Assembly (NCBI RefSeq): GCF_016863295.1
Contig: NZ_BOOP01000003.1
Span: 62,001-126,000 of the forward strand
Length of the DNA: 64,000 nucleotides
Source: Planotetraspora phitsanulokensis
Lineage (GTDB): Bacteria; Actinomycetota; Actinomycetes; Streptosporangiales; Streptosporangiaceae
Direction of reading: 5' to 3'
Below the pieces are notes generated by a model, which saw only the letters and a list, made by a program, of their open reading frames with translations, did not search any database and was not told the DNA's origin. Positions 26,779-34,933 of the stretch are shown here, piece after piece (the stretch's first letter is position 1; every line of letters starts with the position of its first letter). The translations under genes were made by a program, and so were the position numbers.

Positions 26779-27312
26779 TCACCGTGTGGCTCCAGGGCTC
26801 GGCGCGCGCGACGCGAACTCCGCAACCGTCTGCGCGCGGCACGTCTCCCTCGCGTCCATGAAGTCCGGGTCGGCCCCGACCTCCGAGGGGACTCGGGTGC
26901 CGTCGGGCCCCGGGTCGGGGAAGTTCTCCACCCCGTGCTCCCGCATGCACCGCGACTCCTTGAGCGCCAGCTCTTTCTTCAGATCCATCACGGGGCCGAC
27001 CTCCTGGGGAGGGCGGTACTGCTTGCACGCGTCCTCCGCCGGGAACAGTTTGTCTCCGGCGGCCCCCTTGTCGGCGCGCCCTTGTCTGACGGTGTCGCCG
27101 TCGACCTCCGGGTCCGTCATCGGCACGCCGTGCTCCCGCATGCAGTGCGTGTACCTGATCAATTGATCCAGTCGGCTGACACTCTGCGTCACGCTGGGGG
27201 TGGCGGTGCCGCCCACCGAGGCCACGCCCTTGCCGTCGTTCGATTTCGAGCAGGCGGCCGCCGTGACCAGCACGAGTGGTAACAGGCAGCCGGCCAGGAA
27301 TCTCTTTCTCAT
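26779..27312 (-). CDS. Lipoprotein with duplicated CMREHGV motif (copy 2)
   Basis: A 177-residue paralogue of the 26129-26659 product. The signal peptide is nearly the same (MRKRFLAGCLLPLVLVTAAAC, anchor Cys21), and CMREHGV again occurs twice, followed by TDPE and FPDPG. The central region differs, with a lysine-rich stretch and one more cysteine near the C-terminus. It is divergent from the two-component genes, with a 124-base spacer that presumably carries both promoters. Only a remnant of an adaptor gene follows it, so it is no longer the head of an efflux operon. Confidence 0.87.
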   Translation of the reverse strand: MRKRFLAGCLLPLVLVTAAACSKSNDGKGVASVGGTATPSVTQSVSRLDQLIRYTHCMREHGVPMTDPEVDGDTVRQGRADKGAAGDKLFPAEDACKQYRPPQEVGPVMDLKKELALKESRCMREHGVENFPDPGPDGTRVPSEVGADPDFMDARETCRAQTVAEFASRAPSPGATR

Positions 27313-27436
27313 CAGCGGTCTCCTCCGGTCCGATGGGTCCAGTGGAGCAGCGGGCCCGCAACGGCTCCGTCACAGCGCCTGTAACGCCGGTGTAATGCAT
27401 GGCCGCCGAAACTGCTGAAGCAGGGAGGATGTCAGG

Positions 27437-28087
27437 GTGCGAGTGCTACTGATCGAGGACGAGGTCCTGCTGGCCGAGCAGGTCGCCGACGGGCTGCGGG
27501 ACCACGGCATCGCCGTGGACCTCGCGGCCGACGGGGTCGACGGCCTGCACAAGGCGGGCGCGAACCGGTATGACGTGGTCGTGCTCGACCGCGACCTGCC
27601 GCTCCTGCACGGCGACCACGTGTGCTCCGCGCTGGCCGCGAACGGTGGCGGCGCGCGGATCCTCATGCTCACCGCGGCAGGGGAGGCGGCGGACCGGGTC
27701 GCCGGCCTGGTTCTCGGCGCCGACGACTACCTGCCCAAGCCGTTCGTCTTCGAGGAGCTGGTGTTGCGGATCCGCGCGCTGGCCCGCCGGGTCGACAACG
27801 CTCCGCGGGTCCTGCGGCGCGCCGGTCTGACCTTCGACACCGCGCGACGCGTCGTGACCCGCGACGGCCGCGTCATCCCGCTGACCACGAAGGAGCTGGC
27901 CGTGCTGGAGATCCTGATGGGCGCCGACGGCGCCGTGGTCAGCGCCGAGGATCTGCTGGAACGGGCATGGGACGAGCACGCGGATCCGTTCACCGCCACC
28001 GTCCGGGTCACCCTCGCCCGGATGCGCCGCAAGCTCGGCGACCCGCCGCTGATCGAGACCGTCATCGGCGCGGGGTACCGGCTGTGA
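27437..28087 (+). CDS. OmpR-family response regulator
   Basis: A 216-residue regulator starting at GTG 27437, preceded by GGGAGGATGTCAG. Receiver domain with acidic pocket (IEDE at 6-9), phospho-acceptor Asp51 in VVVLDRDLP, Thr and Lys in LMLTAAG and LPKPF; C-terminal winged helix (about 125-216) with the usual GAGYRL ending. It overlaps the histidine kinase by four bases (GTGA). The divergent lipoprotein gene and, by history, the MacB-like operon are its likely targets, in the manner of envelope-stress two-component systems. Confidence 0.93.
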   Translation: MRVLLIEDEVLLAEQVADGLRDHGIAVDLAADGVDGLHKAGANRYDVVVLDRDLPLLHGDHVCSALAANGGGARILMLTAAGEAADRVAGLVLGADDYLPKPFVFEELVLRIRALARRVDNAPRVLRRAGLTFDTARRVVTRDGRVIPLTTKELAVLEILMGADGAVVSAEDLLERAWDEHADPFTATVRVTLARMRRKLGDPPLIETVIGAGYRL

Positions 28088-29310
28088 GGCCGCGGTGGAA
28101 GCACCCGTCGATCCGGCTGCGGCTGACCCTCGTGTATTCGGTCGTGCTCGTGGCGACCTGCGCGGCGCTCCTCGGGCTCAACTACGCGCTGCTGTACCAG
28201 AGCCTCTACAGGAACATCCATGGCCCGACCCCGGATGAGGTGAAGTCGGCTTTCATCGATCAGCCCGCAGGCGACCCGAAGGTCATGGCAATGCACCGCG
28301 ATGATGCCGAGATCGCCCGGTTGCGTGCCGAGACGCTGCTCAACACCGCCGGAACCTCGGCGATCGCGCTGGGGATCACAGCGATGGTGGGGCTTGGTGT
28401 CTCCTGGGTCGTCACCGGCCGTATGCTCCGGCCGCTGCGAACGCTCACCGCCGCCACCCGGCGGATCTCCCAGGACCGGTTGGACGAGCGCGTCGCGCTC
28501 ACCGGGCCGCGCGACGAGCTCAAGGAACTGGCCGACACCTTCGACGAGATGGTGGCCAGGCTGGAGGCCTCCTTCAACAGCCAGCGAAGGTTCGTCGCCG
28601 ACGCCTCGCACGAGCTGCGCACCCCGCTCGCGATCGTCCGTACCGGCGCCGAGGTGCTGCTGGCCAAGCGGGAGAGCACGCACGAACAGTGGGAGGCCAT
28701 GGCACACCGCATGCTGACCGCCACTGGCCGGGCCGAACGCCTGCTGGACGGCCTGCTGGCACTGGCCCGCAGCGACAGCGGCGTCATCGCTGACAAGCCG
28801 CACGACTTGGCGATCGCGGCGGCCACGGCGCTGAGCGAGGCGGACGAGGAAGCCGAGAGCGCCGGCCTGTCGATGACCAGCGACCTGCGCTCCGCCCCGG
28901 TCGTCGGCGATCCGGTGCTGCTCGATCGCCTGGTACGCAACCTGGTGGACAACGCGATCCGGCACAACCATCCGGGCGGCTGGATCCACGTGGGCACCGG
29001 TCGCCGCGACGGGAAGGCTGTCGTCACGGTACGCAACAGCGGCGACGCCGTCCCCCCGGCCGAGGTCGACCGGCTGTTCGAGCCGTTCCAGCGGCTGACG
29101 TCCGACCGCACCGCGAGCTCCAGATCGACCGGTCTGGGCCTCGCCATCGTCAGGTCCATCGTGCACGCGCACGACGGCACGGTGACGGCGGCGCCGAACG
29201 CCGAGGGCGGACTCGCGGTCACCGTCACCCTGCGTGCGCGAGACGGTCTCTCCGTGCCCGCCGAGGCGAGCGATCAGGAACCGGCACCCGCGGACGGATC
29301 ACCGCGGTGA
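28084..29310 (+). CDS. Membrane sensor histidine kinase
   Basis: A 408-residue kinase starting at GTG 28084, which overlaps the response-regulator stop. Two membrane helices (about 12-36 and 90-112) enclose a short, 50-residue extracytoplasmic loop, too small for a classic ligand domain. HAMP (112-165), dimerisation domain with His176 in ADASHELRTPLAIVR, and an ATPase domain with the N box (LVRNLVDNAIRHN), a G1 region and G2 (GLGLAIVRSIV). The small sensor loop is typical of kinases that sense envelope stress or a partner transporter. Its last 12 bases overlap the convergent oxidoreductase gene. Confidence 0.93.
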   Translation: MRPRWKHPSIRLRLTLVYSVVLVATCAALLGLNYALLYQSLYRNIHGPTPDEVKSAFIDQPAGDPKVMAMHRDDAEIARLRAETLLNTAGTSAIALGITAMVGLGVSWVVTGRMLRPLRTLTAATRRISQDRLDERVALTGPRDELKELADTFDEMVARLEASFNSQRRFVADASHELRTPLAIVRTGAEVLLAKRESTHEQWEAMAHRMLTATGRAERLLDGLLALARSDSGVIADKPHDLAIAAATALSEADEEAESAGLSMTSDLRSAPVVGDPVLLDRLVRNLVDNAIRHNHPGGWIHVGTGRRDGKAVVTVRNSGDAVPPAEVDRLFEPFQRLTSDRTASSRSTGLGLAIVRSIVHAHDGTVTAAPNAEGGLAVTVTLRARDGLSVPAEASDQEPAPADGSPR

Positions 29311-30732
29311 ACCGTCGGGCCGGCCGTACGCCTCGAGGAGGCGCAGCCAGATCTCAGTGACCGTGGGATACGAGGGAACGGCGTGCCACAGCCGGTCGAG
29401 CGGAACCTCCGCGACGACGGCGACGGTGGCGGCGTGGAGCAGATCGCCCACATCCGGCCCGACGAAGGTCACGCCCAGGACGACCTTGCGCCGCTCGTCG
29501 ACCACCATCCGGGCGCTACCGCGGTAGTCGTCGGCGCGCAGGCCCGCGCCCGACACGTTGCCTATCTCGTAGTCGACTACGCGGATCTCGTAACCGGCCT
29601 CGCGCGCGGCCGCCGCGGTCAGGCCGACGGAGGCGACCTCGGGTTCGGTGAACGTCACCTGCGGCACGGCCTGATGATCCGCGGTCGCCGCATGGACGCC
29701 CCAGGGGGCGTCCGAGACCGGAGCCCCCTTCACCCGGGCGGCGATGACGTCGCCCGCGGCGCGCGCCTGGTACTTGCCCTGGTGGGTGAGCAGCGCGCGG
29801 CCGTTGACGTCACCGACCGCGTACAGCCAGTCCAGCCCCGGCACGCGGAGCGTGTCGTCGGCCTCCAGCCACGCGCCGGGCGTGAGCCCGATCGTCTCCA
29901 GGCCCAGGTCCCGGGTCCGCGGGCTGCGGCCCGTCGCGACGAGCACCTCTTCGGCCTCGATCGTCGAACCGTCCGCGATCGTGATGACGACCCCGTTCCC
30001 GGTGCGGCTCACCCGTGCCGTCTCGGTGTTGAGCAGCACCGTGGCGCCCTGCTCGCGCAGCGCCTGCGCGACGAGTTCACCGGCGAACGGCTCCATGCTC
30101 GTCAGGAGCCCGCCGCGGGCGATCAGGGTGACCGCGGCGCCGAAGGCGGCGTACGCGGTCGCCATCTCCGTGGCGACGACCCCGCCGCCGATGATCGCGA
30201 GGCTCTCGGGCACGGTCTTGGAGCTCGTCGCCTCCCGGCTGGTCCACGGCCTCGCCTCGCGCAGCCCCTCGATGCCGGGGATCATCGCGTCGGAGCCTGT
30301 GGCCACGGCGACGGCGTGCCTGGCCGTCAGAACCGTGACCGTGCCGTCGGCGGCTGTGACGGTGACCTCCTTCGGCCCGGAGATGCGGCCGTGCCCCCGG
30401 ACCAGCGAGATGCCGGCACTGTCGAGCCAGCCCACCTGGCCGGCGTCGGACCAGTCGTTCGCGAAGTAGTCCCGCCGGGCGAGAACGGCCGGGACGTCGA
30501 GTTCGCCGGTGACGGCTTCCGCGGCGCCCCGCACCTGCCGGGCGGCGCGGAGCGCCTGAACGGGGCGGAGCAGGGCCTTCGAGGGCATGCACGCCCAGTA
30601 GGAGCACTCACCCCCGACGAGCTCGCTTTCGACGATCACCGCCGTCAGCCCGCCCTGTACCGCTCGATCGGCCACGTTCTCGCCGACAGGCCCCGCGCCC
30701 AGCACGATGAGGTCGAAGTCGGTCGTATCCAT
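29299..30732 (-). CDS. FAD/NAD(P)-dependent disulfide oxidoreductase
   Basis: About 477 residues, class I pyridine nucleotide-disulfide oxidoreductase (glutathione reductase/lipoamide dehydrogenase type). FAD-binding GAGPVGENVADRA, redox pair Cys43-x4-Cys48 in GGECSYWACMPSKALLR, NAD(P)-binding GGGVVATEMATAY, and YAVGDVNGRALLTH before the interface domain. In lipoamide dehydrogenase the C-terminal motif is HPTxxE; here it reads YPTVTE, so the catalytic His is Tyr, although another His lies four residues earlier. That suggests a thiol or quinone reductase rather than a true lipoamide dehydrogenase. ATG 30732 is preferred over ATG 30741, which sits only two bases from AAAGGG. Confidence 0.88.
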   Translation of the reverse strand: MDTTDFDLIVLGAGPVGENVADRAVQGGLTAVIVESELVGGECSYWACMPSKALLRPVQALRAARQVRGAAEAVTGELDVPAVLARRDYFANDWSDAGQVGWLDSAGISLVRGHGRISGPKEVTVTAADGTVTVLTARHAVAVATGSDAMIPGIEGLREARPWTSREATSSKTVPESLAIIGGGVVATEMATAYAAFGAAVTLIARGGLLTSMEPFAGELVAQALREQGATVLLNTETARVSRTGNGVVITIADGSTIEAEEVLVATGRSPRTRDLGLETIGLTPGAWLEADDTLRVPGLDWLYAVGDVNGRALLTHQGKYQARAAGDVIAARVKGAPVSDAPWGVHAATADHQAVPQVTFTEPEVASVGLTAAAAREAGYEIRVVDYEIGNVSGAGLRADDYRGSARMVVDERRKVVLGVTFVGPDVGDLLHAATVAVVAEVPLDRLWHAVPSYPTVTEIWLRLLEAYGRPDGSPR

Positions 30733-30863
30733 CGCAGGCATATCCCTTTGTTGTGAGTGCTCACCGCCGGAAGCGGTGCGGCCGCGCCCTGAGCCGGGGC
30801 GAGATCGTCAGAAGACGCCGCGCCACGGCGTCGGGTCGTCCGCCACACGGGTGCGGCGGACGA

Positions 30864-31082
30864 TCAACCCGAGAGCCCGACGATACGGTAGCCGCCCTCG
30901 GCGAGCGTGCGAGCCATGTGGTCGGCGTACCACTGCGGCCAGTCCTCGTCGTACCGTCCGCCGAGGGCTTCCGCCTCGTAGACGCCGTGCGCGGCCGCGG
31001 CCCGTTTGAGGAGATCAAGGATGATCTGCTTCGTCGCGGGGTCCGCCGGTTCCGCGCCCGAGTGGGAGCTCGTGGAATCCAT
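30864..31082 (-). CDS. Small conserved-looking acidic protein
   Basis: A 72-residue protein; ATG 31082 follows AGGAGTATCGCGAC. The core KRAAAAHGVYEAEALGGRYDEDWPQWYADHMARTLAEGGYRIVG is reminiscent of small cytoplasmic actinobacterial proteins with an AHGxYE ... DWPxWYAxxM pattern found next to oxidoreductases and regulators. No catalytic motif or cysteine. Function unknown. It reads in the same direction as the oxidoreductase, 131 bases upstream of it. Confidence 0.65.
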   Translation of the reverse strand: MDSTSSHSGAEPADPATKQIILDLLKRAAAAHGVYEAEALGGRYDEDWPQWYADHMARTLAEGGYRIVGLSG

Positions 31083-31122
31083 GTCGCGATACTCCTGACC
31101 GAAGAACGAGTGATTATGCAAT

Positions 31123-31147
31123 GAAACCAATCTAGAAGGGTGGTTTC
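31123..31147. promoter_or_regulatory. Inverted repeat in the 31083-31242 spacer
   Basis: GAAACCA and TGGTTTC face each other across 11 bases, upstream of the 72-residue gene and about 95 bases after the stop of the hydrolase gene at 31243. It may be an operator or a weak terminator; nothing decides which. Confidence 0.3.
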
Positions 31148-31242
31148 CTGCGGACCCTCTCCCCCCATCTGTCGAGGCGCCGCTCTCTTGCACAGCCGTG
31201 CGGCCAGAGCCACGATCTTGGGCGGCGCGGCCGACGGCGGCG

Positions 31243-32058
31243 TCAGCACAGCACAGCGCGCAGCCATGCCGCCGTCATCGCGAGCGAGTCGGGGCGATCG
31301 AACTCCGCTCCCTCGTGGCCGGCGCCGCCCAGCAGGTCGAAGCGGGTGTTCGCCCCGGCTCGGCTCAGTGCGCGATGCAGGGCCTCGCCTTCCGAGGGCG
31401 GGATCACCCGGTCCCGATCGCCGTGTGCGATCAGGAAGGGCGGCGCCTGCGGACGGACGCGTGACGGCAGGCTCAGCTCCCGGGCGCGATCGGCGACGTC
31501 GGCGACATCGGGCACGCCGAGCAGATCCGCCTCGAACGCGAACGGCAGGATGCGGGCTTCGAGTTCGCTGCGGGAGCCGGACACCAGCAGATCGGACTGA
31601 CCGAACCAATGGACGGCGGCCTGCACCGCGCTGGACTGATCCAGGTTGCCGCCGACCGTGCCCTCGAAGTCCGCGTCTCCCGGGGTCAGGGCCAGCAGGG
31701 AGCCGAGATAGGCCCCTGCCGACGCACCCCAGACGCCGATCCGCGCGGTGGCCAGGCCCAGGTCCGCACCGTGGGCCCGCAGCCAGCGGACCGCCCCCTT
31801 GAGGTCGTGCAACTGGTCGGGAAAGACCGCGCCTGGCACCAGCCGGTAGTTCACCGACGCCACCGTCACGCCGTACGCGGCCATCGGCGCCAGCCGCTCG
31901 GCGCTCCCGTCCGCCTTGTCGCCATGCCGCCAGCCGCCGCCGTGGACGTACATGACCACAGGCGCGCCGGGCTGCGGCGCGCGGTACAGGTCCAGCCCGA
32001 GTTCGGTCCCGCCGGCGGTGGCGAAGACGAGATCGTTCTCGACCGTCACAGACGTCAT
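31243..32058 (-). CDS. Alpha/beta-hydrolase (esterase/lipase family)
   Basis: A 271-residue hydrolase started at ATG 32058, five bases after the upstream TetR stop; a longer frame to 32178 would overlap TetR. Oxyanion loop VMYVHGGGWRHGDK, nucleophile Ser in GASAGAYLG (about 128-136), acid Asp in HGDRDRVIP and His in GAGHEG complete the triad. The family includes carboxylesterases and kynurenine formamidase-like enzymes. Two genes in tandem with TetR indicate a self-regulated operon. Confidence 0.9.
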   Translation of the reverse strand: MTSVTVENDLVFATAGGTELGLDLYRAPQPGAPVVMYVHGGGWRHGDKADGSAERLAPMAAYGVTVASVNYRLVPGAVFPDQLHDLKGAVRWLRAHGADLGLATARIGVWGASAGAYLGSLLALTPGDADFEGTVGGNLDQSSAVQAAVHWFGQSDLLVSGSRSELEARILPFAFEADLLGVPDVADVADRARELSLPSRVRPQAPPFLIAHGDRDRVIPPSEGEALHRALSRAGANTRFDLLGGAGHEGAEFDRPDSLAMTAAWLRAVLC

Positions 32059-32063
32059 CGATC

Positions 32064-32723
32064 TCAGCCGGACCGTCCAGGGGAGGCGACGGCGGGCCAC
32101 AGCACCGCCACGACGCGTTCGGGGATCTCCGCCCTCGGCTCTCCGGCGTAGAACGAGGCGAAGTAGCTGCCGAAGCACATCATCGCGATGATGCGGGTGT
32201 CGATGCCGGCGTCGACCGCGCGGCGTTCCTGCAACTGCCTCAGCACCTCCTCCACCATGGCGACGCGGGGCTCGACGGCGTGCTTGCGCAGGATCTCCAG
32301 CAGTTCCGGGGTGCGGTTCGCCTCGCCGGCGAAGTTGCCCATCAGCACCATGGCGTCGGGGTTGAAGTAGGCGGGGTCGAGTCGGCGGACGGCCTCCACG
32401 AGCGCGTCGCGAGGCGCCAGCTCCGACAGGTCGACGGTGTACATGTCGCGCTGCTTGCGGAAGCCGTAGTCGAGCGCGTCGACCACCAGGTCGAACTTGT
32501 TGCTCCAGCGTCGATAGAGCGTCGGCCTGGTCACCTTGGCGTCGGCGACGATGTCACCGATCGTCATCCTCGAGTAGCCGTCGCTTACCAGCCGCTCGCG
32601 CGTGGCCAGGATGATGGCCTCGTCGATGGCCGCGTCCCGAGGGCGGCCTCCGAGCTGCGCCCGGTCGGTCTCGGCCGTCCCGTCGCCGGCTCGTTCGCCC
32701 TGCGGCCGTCGTGCTCGAACCAT
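32064..32723 (-). CDS. TetR-family transcriptional regulator
   Basis: A 219-residue regulator; ATG 32723 follows GAGGTGATCC. Helix-turn-helix at about 38-85 (GYSRMTIGDIVADAKVTRPTLYRRWSNKFDLVVDAL); a long, polar N-terminal arm of about 30 residues precedes it. The C-terminal ligand domain is unspecific. It is followed after five bases by the alpha/beta-hydrolase gene. Two identical-geometry inverted repeats in the divergent spacer (32769-32844) are its likely operators. Confidence 0.92.
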   Translation of the reverse strand: MVRARRPQGERAGDGTAETDRAQLGGRPRDAAIDEAIILATRERLVSDGYSRMTIGDIVADAKVTRPTLYRRWSNKFDLVVDALDYGFRKQRDMYTVDLSELAPRDALVEAVRRLDPAYFNPDAMVLMGNFAGEANRTPELLEILRKHAVEPRVAMVEEVLRQLQERRAVDAGIDTRIIAMMCFGSYFASFYAGEPRAEIPERVVAVLWPAVASPGRSG

Positions 32724-32768
32724 GGATCACCTCGCAGATGACGACTCGTCACCTCAGCCTACCGGACG

Positions 32769-32844
32769 GTTACAGCCAGTGATCGTAATGGTGAGGGGTG
32801 AGTTGGGGCATGCCCGACCTTACGTTACATTTCTATATTGTAAC
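32769..32844. promoter_or_regulatory. Two GTTAC-N11-GTAAC operators in the TetR/DsbA spacer
   Basis: GTTAC-N11-GTAAT at 32769-32789 and GTTAC-N11-GTAAC at 32824-32844 share half-sites and an identical 11-base gap; their centres are 55 bases apart (about five helical turns). They lie in the 150-base spacer between the TetR start and the DsbA-like gene, so they fit TetR dimers controlling both directions. Confidence 0.7.
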
Positions 32845-32873
32845 GAAACATTCATGTTCGGGGGGATCAACAA

Positions 32874-33509
32874 ATGGACACCGAGGCCGGCAGGCGGGGG
32901 CGCGGGGCCGACATGCTGGCACCTACGACCGTCCTGCACTGGTTCGACTTCATCTGCCCGTTCTGTTACGTGGCCCAGTAGCGGAACGACATCCTCGAAG
33001 GACGCGGGCTGGACGTCGTCCACCTGCCCTTCCAGATCCATCCCGAAATCCCGTCCGGGGGAATCGAGGCGGGGCCGCGTGTCGGGCCGATGTACAGGGG
33101 ACTCGAACGTGAGGCGGCCGATGTCGGCCTGCCGTTGATCTGGCCGGCCCGGCTGCCCGACACCCGGACGGCGCTGGCCGCGGCGGAGTGGGTTCGCCTG
33201 CGCCGTCCCGACGCGTCACCCGACTTCAACAGAGGGCTGTTCACCGCGCGTTTCGTGCTCGGCGAGGACCTCGGCGACATCGCGGTGATCGAGTGGCACG
33301 CGAACGAGGTCGGCATCGATCACGACGCCCTCCGCGCCGCGCTGGCCGACGGCACCGCATCGGCGTCCCTTGCCGAGGCCGAGTCGCTGGGCGCTCAGTT
33401 CGGCGTGCGGGCGACGCCCAGTTGGCTCATCGCGGGCGAGTTGATCTCGGGGCTGCTCCCGCAGTCGGAGTTCGAACGCCGCGCGGACGAGGCGATGTCA
33501 CGCGGGTAG
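32874..33509 (+). pseudogene. DsbA/FrnE-like oxidoreductase interrupted by an amber codon
   Basis: The frame from ATG 32874 reads 211 residues of a FrnE-type DsbA-family protein: the thioredoxin active site CPFC in WFDFICPFCYVAQ, then PFQIHPEIPSGG and the C-terminal GVRATPSWLI with its cis-Pro. At codon 36 (32979-32981) there is a TAG stop directly after the active site (VAQ-stop-RND); most likely a CAG became TAG. Both parts are otherwise free of stops and frameshifts, so the lesion is recent, a sequencing error, or read through. ATG 33090 could start a truncated 139-residue piece lacking the redox site. It lies next to the TetR gene and in front of the cupin gene. Confidence 0.85.
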
Positions 33510-33576
33510 GTACCCCGGGCGCACCCGGGCGCCGAGCGATGCTCGGGGCGGAATCAGCACGAAGGAGGAAAGACCG

Positions 33577-34128
33577 ATGGACGTCCCCTACGCACCGGCC
33601 GTGAAGGTGGTGCAGCCCGGCGGCGGGGAGACGGCCGCCATCCCGGGATTCGGTGTGGTCTTCAAGCTCTACAGCCCCGGCAACGGCGCCGAAGTGGCCA
33701 TCGTGGAGCATCCGTTCGCCGTGGGCACGATCACCCCGCCGCACCTCCACACGCGTGAGGACGAGCACTCCATCGTGCTCGAAGGCCAGATCGGCTTCCG
33801 GTCCGAGGCCGACGAGGTCGTCCTGGGGCCCGGCGGCTACATCACCAAGCCCCGCGGTCAGATGCACGCCATGTGGAACGCGGGGACGACGCCCGGCCGC
33901 ATCATCGAGGTCATCACGCCGGGCGGCTTCGAGAACTACTTCCGCGAACTCAGCGAACTGCTCAACTCTGTCGAGGCCACGCCCGGAGTCAACGTCCGCG
34001 AGACGCCGGAATTCGCCGAACTCGCCAGGCGATACGGCCTGACGCATGGCAGGCCGGACTGGTACGACGACGTCGTGGTCCGTTACGGACTGACATCGCC
34101 GACTGGCGGTTCACGGCAGGCGGACTGA
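33577..34128 (+). CDS. Cupin-domain protein
   Basis: A 183-residue single-cupin protein; ATG 33577 follows AAGGAGGAAAGACCG. Motif 1 reads PPHLHTREDEHSIVLEGQIGF (His-x-His and Glu ligands for a metal), motif 2 PGGYITKPRGQMHAMWN with a third His. The C-terminal 60 residues are helical. Such small cupins act as dioxygenases, isomerases or metabolite binders in quercetinase-like branches; the role here is not evident. It follows the interrupted DsbA-like gene by 67 bases and may be co-transcribed. Confidence 0.88.
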   Translation: MDVPYAPAVKVVQPGGGETAAIPGFGVVFKLYSPGNGAEVAIVEHPFAVGTITPPHLHTREDEHSIVLEGQIGFRSEADEVVLGPGGYITKPRGQMHAMWNAGTTPGRIIEVITPGGFENYFRELSELLNSVEATPGVNVRETPEFAELARRYGLTHGRPDWYDDVVVRYGLTSPTGGSRQAD

Positions 34129-34199
34129 ACGGCGCCGGGATTGATGCAGACGGCGACGTGCCCCAAGCGCCATGAGTCCCAGATGGCAAGATTCCGGAC

Positions 34200-34712
34200 A
34201 TGACTGAAGTAGAAATTCGGCGGCTCGTGCCCGGTGAAGGTCCGCGTTACCGCGAGATCCGGCTCAAGGCACTGGCCGAGTCACCCCGGGCGTTCGCCTC
34301 CTCCTACGACAAGGAGGCGGCCTTCCCCGCCGAGCAGTGGGAGGAACGGCTGGAGGGTGTGGTCGTCACGCTGGTCGCGGTGGTGGACGGGTCGGATGCC
34401 GGGATCGTCGGGGTGATTCCCGGCAGTGAAGAACATCCCAGGCGTGCCCACCTGGTCGGGATGTGGATTGATCCGGCGGCCCGCGGCCGTGGAGCCGGCG
34501 GGCGGCTCGTCGACGAGGCGCTGGCCCTGGCCTGGGGACTGGACGCCGAGGAGGTCGAGTTGTGGGTCGTGGATGACAACGAACCGGCGATCGCCCTCTA
34601 CGAGAGCAGAGGCTTCACGCCGAGCGGCGTGCGCGGCATGCTGCCCTCCGATCCCACCGCCGCCGAATCCCACTACCTGCTCAAGAGCCTTCCGCCCGTT
34701 CCCGCCGGCTGA
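34200..34712 (+). CDS. GNAT-family N-acetyltransferase
   Basis: A 170-residue GNAT protein, ATG 34200. The acetyl-CoA pyrophosphate loop is RGRGAGGRLVDEALALA (about 95-111), preceded by LVGMWIDPAA and followed by the strand VELWVVDDNEPAIALYESRGF with the conserved N and Y, typical of small-molecule N-acetyltransferases such as resistance-type or RimI-like enzymes. No linkage to neighbours is evident. Confidence 0.88.
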   Translation: MTEVEIRRLVPGEGPRYREIRLKALAESPRAFASSYDKEAAFPAEQWEERLEGVVVTLVAVVDGSDAGIVGVIPGSEEHPRRAHLVGMWIDPAARGRGAGGRLVDEALALAWGLDAEEVELWVVDDNEPAIALYESRGFTPSGVRGMLPSDPTAAESHYLLKSLPPVPAG

Positions 34713-34733
34713 GAATCCCCCGGTGCCGCATCA

Positions 34734-34750
34734 CCGGCGTTCGACGCCGG
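34734..34750 (+). terminator. Hairpin after the GNAT gene
   Basis: CCGGCG and CGCCGG form a 6-base stem around TTCGA, 22 bases after the stop. Confidence 0.5.
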
Positions 34751-34772
34751 CTCCCTGCGCTTGACGGCTGGT

Positions 34773-34913
34773 TCAGACGCGCGCGAGTGCTCGGGTGGAG
34801 GCTTCGAGGATGTCGCCCAGTGCCGTACGAGCCCGGGTGAGGTCGGTGATGCGGGAATCCAGCTCGGCCATCTGGGTCCTGAGGTGGGCGACAGTGGTCG
34901 GCTCGTACCGCCG
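34773..34913 (-). pseudogene. C-terminal remnant of a MerR-family regulator
   Basis: On the minus strand 34913-34773 encodes 46 residues and a stop: EPTTVAHLRTQMAELDSRIT followed by DLTRARTALGDILEAS. This is the antiparallel coiled-coil dimerisation helix that ends MerR proteins (pattern LxxQxxELDxRIxxLxxAR). No DNA-binding domain is present upstream; instead the DUF3616-derived fragment begins. Probably the 3' end of a regulator truncated by rearrangement. Confidence 0.65.
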
Positions 34914-34933
34914 ACCACCGCCGCCGTGAAACG

